Assembly (NCBI GenBank): GCA_900549055.1
Contig: URNB01000039.1
Location: 1 to 15,791, forward strand
Direction: 5' to 3'
Length of the DNA: 15,791 nucleotides
Origin: an uncultured Oscillospiraceae bacterium
Lineage (GTDB): Bacteria > Bacillota > Clostridia > Oscillospirales > Acutalibacteraceae
The notes under the pieces are model-generated. The model was given only the letters and a program-made list of their open reading frames with translations. It was not told where the DNA came from and did no database searches. The number at the start of each line of letters is the position of its first letter. The stretch's first letter is position 1. Position numbers and translations under genes: made by a program. Positions 15,145-15,791 of this stretch are shown here, in pieces.

Positions 15145-15303
15145 TTAATTCTGCTTTGCCGCAGCAAAAATCTCGGCGAATTCGGTTTCAAAGACTTTTA
15201 TTAAGCTCATTCCGCTTTGATTGATATATTCCGCAATATCCTCTTTGCGGTCGGGGTGAATTTTAATTTTCCGTGTGCCGTACTCTATTGTGTCGCTTTG
15301 TTT
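15145..15303 (-). pseudogene. Unrecognised open frame lacking a start, possible gene remnant
   Basis: A frame of 52 codons is open from just after a TAA (15304-15306) to a TAA (15145-15147). The peptide looks protein-like (IEYGTRKIKIHPDRKED then AEYINQSGMSLIKVFE, ending in an EFAEIFAAAKQN helix). It has no ATG, GTG or TTG until an internal Met at residue 32, which has no good ribosome site. It overlaps the last 13 codons of the GNAT gene in another frame. It may be the 3' end of an older gene truncated when the GNAT gene arrived, or a chance open frame. I do not recognise the family. Confidence 0.35.
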
Positions 15304-15791
15304 TTATCTGTTTGTTGAGTTCATAGCACTTCACATCGCATTCTTCATCCGAACCGAATTTTGCTTGGGTTTTTGATAAACCTACAAATCTCATACCGCA
15401 TTTTTCCATAACCCTGCCGGAAGCAGGGTTATCTATGTGGTGCTTGCCGATAATTCTATCCACACCGTTATTAAAAAGGTTGTTAATTACTCCGCCCAGC
15501 GCCTCGGTTGCATAACCGTTATTCCAATAATCATAAGCTAAATTGTAACCGATTTCTGCGGTCTTTTTGTCCTCTGAAAGATCGACAACATCAATAATTC
15601 CGATTAACTCTCCGTTACTTTTAAGTTCAATGCCCCAACGAAAATCAAATCCTTTTTCGGCTTGGTTTTTATACATTTTCAGTAATTCTTTTGTTTCCTG
15701 AATGCTGCCATGCGGATGCCAGCGGCAATATCTTGCTACTCTTTCGTCCCAAGTCCAGTTTTTAAACATTTCTGCCGCATCATTATCGGTA
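15263..15791 (-). CDS. GNAT-family N-acetyltransferase (RimJ/RimL type), 5' end outside window
   Basis: Transfers acetyl from acetyl-CoA to an amine, often a ribosomal protein N-terminus, an antibiotic or a small molecule. The visible 175 residues include the GNAT core: GIELKSNGELIGIIDVVD, EIGYNLAYDYWNNGYATEAL (the acetyl-CoA loop, here NNGYAT) and NPASGRVMEKCGM. The frame stays open past the Met at 15769 to the window edge, and the residues before it (TDNDAAE) fit the family N-terminus, so the true start lies to the right. The C-terminal tail (KTKRHNRVRHTEN) looks atypical and overlaps the adjacent open frame. GC is near 40 percent by my count over 15301-15600, lower than the central operon, perhaps a sign of acquisition. 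Confidence 0.88.
   Translation of the reverse strand, partial: TDNDAAEMFKNWTWDERVARYCRWHPHGSIQETKELLKMYKNQAEKGFDFRWGIELKSNGELIGIIDVVDLSEDKKTAEIGYNLAYDYWNNGYATEALGGVINNLFNNGVDRIIGKHHIDNPASGRVMEKCGMRFVGLSKTQAKFGSDEECDVKCYELNKQIKTKRHNRVRHTEN

Noticed and set aside
1..15791. CRISPR array, tRNA/rRNA genes, insertion sequences, phage genes
   Set aside because: I saw no spaced direct repeats, cloverleaf, transposase motif or phage protein on either strand.

Overview
The window looks like chromosomal DNA of a low-to-moderate GC Gram-positive anaerobe, most likely a Clostridia member near the Oscillospiraceae/Ruminococcaceae. This is inferred from gene content: a class B sortase, a rhodanese-less ThiI next to a dedicated cysteine desulfurase, FAD-dependent ThyX, MltG next to a U32 protein, a DUF378 protein, strong GGAGG-type ribosome sites and frequent TTG starts. 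No species can be named from sequence alone. No RNA gene, IS element, CRISPR array or prophage is visible.

Left region (1-6476). An AGCS-family sodium/amino-acid symporter (+) meets, tail to tail with a 48-bp CDS overlap, a leftward operon. In transcription order the operon is a NifZ-like cysteine desulfurase, thiI, pncC (stand-alone CinA C-terminal amidohydrolase), a class B sortase, and an unusual membrane-anchored protein. The N-terminal part of that last protein resembles a decayed CinA/MoaB-type (MoCF) fold. The first four genes are coupled by ATGA, TAATG and TGAATG junctions. The first two genes supply sulfur for tRNA 4-thiouridine (and perhaps thiamin). PncC deamidates NMN. The last two genes are surface or membrane proteins of unclear connection.

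Divergent centre (6477-6637). Two back-to-back sigma-A type promoters, each with a 17-bp spacer, drive the leftward operon and the rightward thyX operon. They also settle the start codons of both first genes.

Rightward operon (6638-12668). thyX and tmk (dUMP to dTMP to dTDP) are followed by a DJ-1/PfpI protein, mltG (peptidoglycan chain termination), a U32-family tRNA-hydroxylation protein (trhP-like) and a transpeptidase-type penicillin-binding protein. Between trhP and the PBP gene sits a 15-bp hairpin with a U6 tract whose 3' arm contains the PBP ribosome site. A strong intrinsic terminator follows the PBP gene.

Right region (12669-15791). A well-formed promoter drives a DeoR-family regulator and an MFS carrier resembling the organophosphate:phosphate antiporters but lacking one of their two phosphate-binding arginines. 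A 12-bp hairpin separates these from a leftward two-helix DUF378 protein. Beyond it lie an unrecognised open frame with no start codon and a GNAT acetyltransferase cut by the window edge. The GNAT end is AT-richer than the centre.

The best candidate for something undescribed is the leftward operon tail, where the C-terminal domain of CinA stands alone while a degenerate, tail-anchored relative of its N-terminal domain is encoded two genes away, beyond a sortase.
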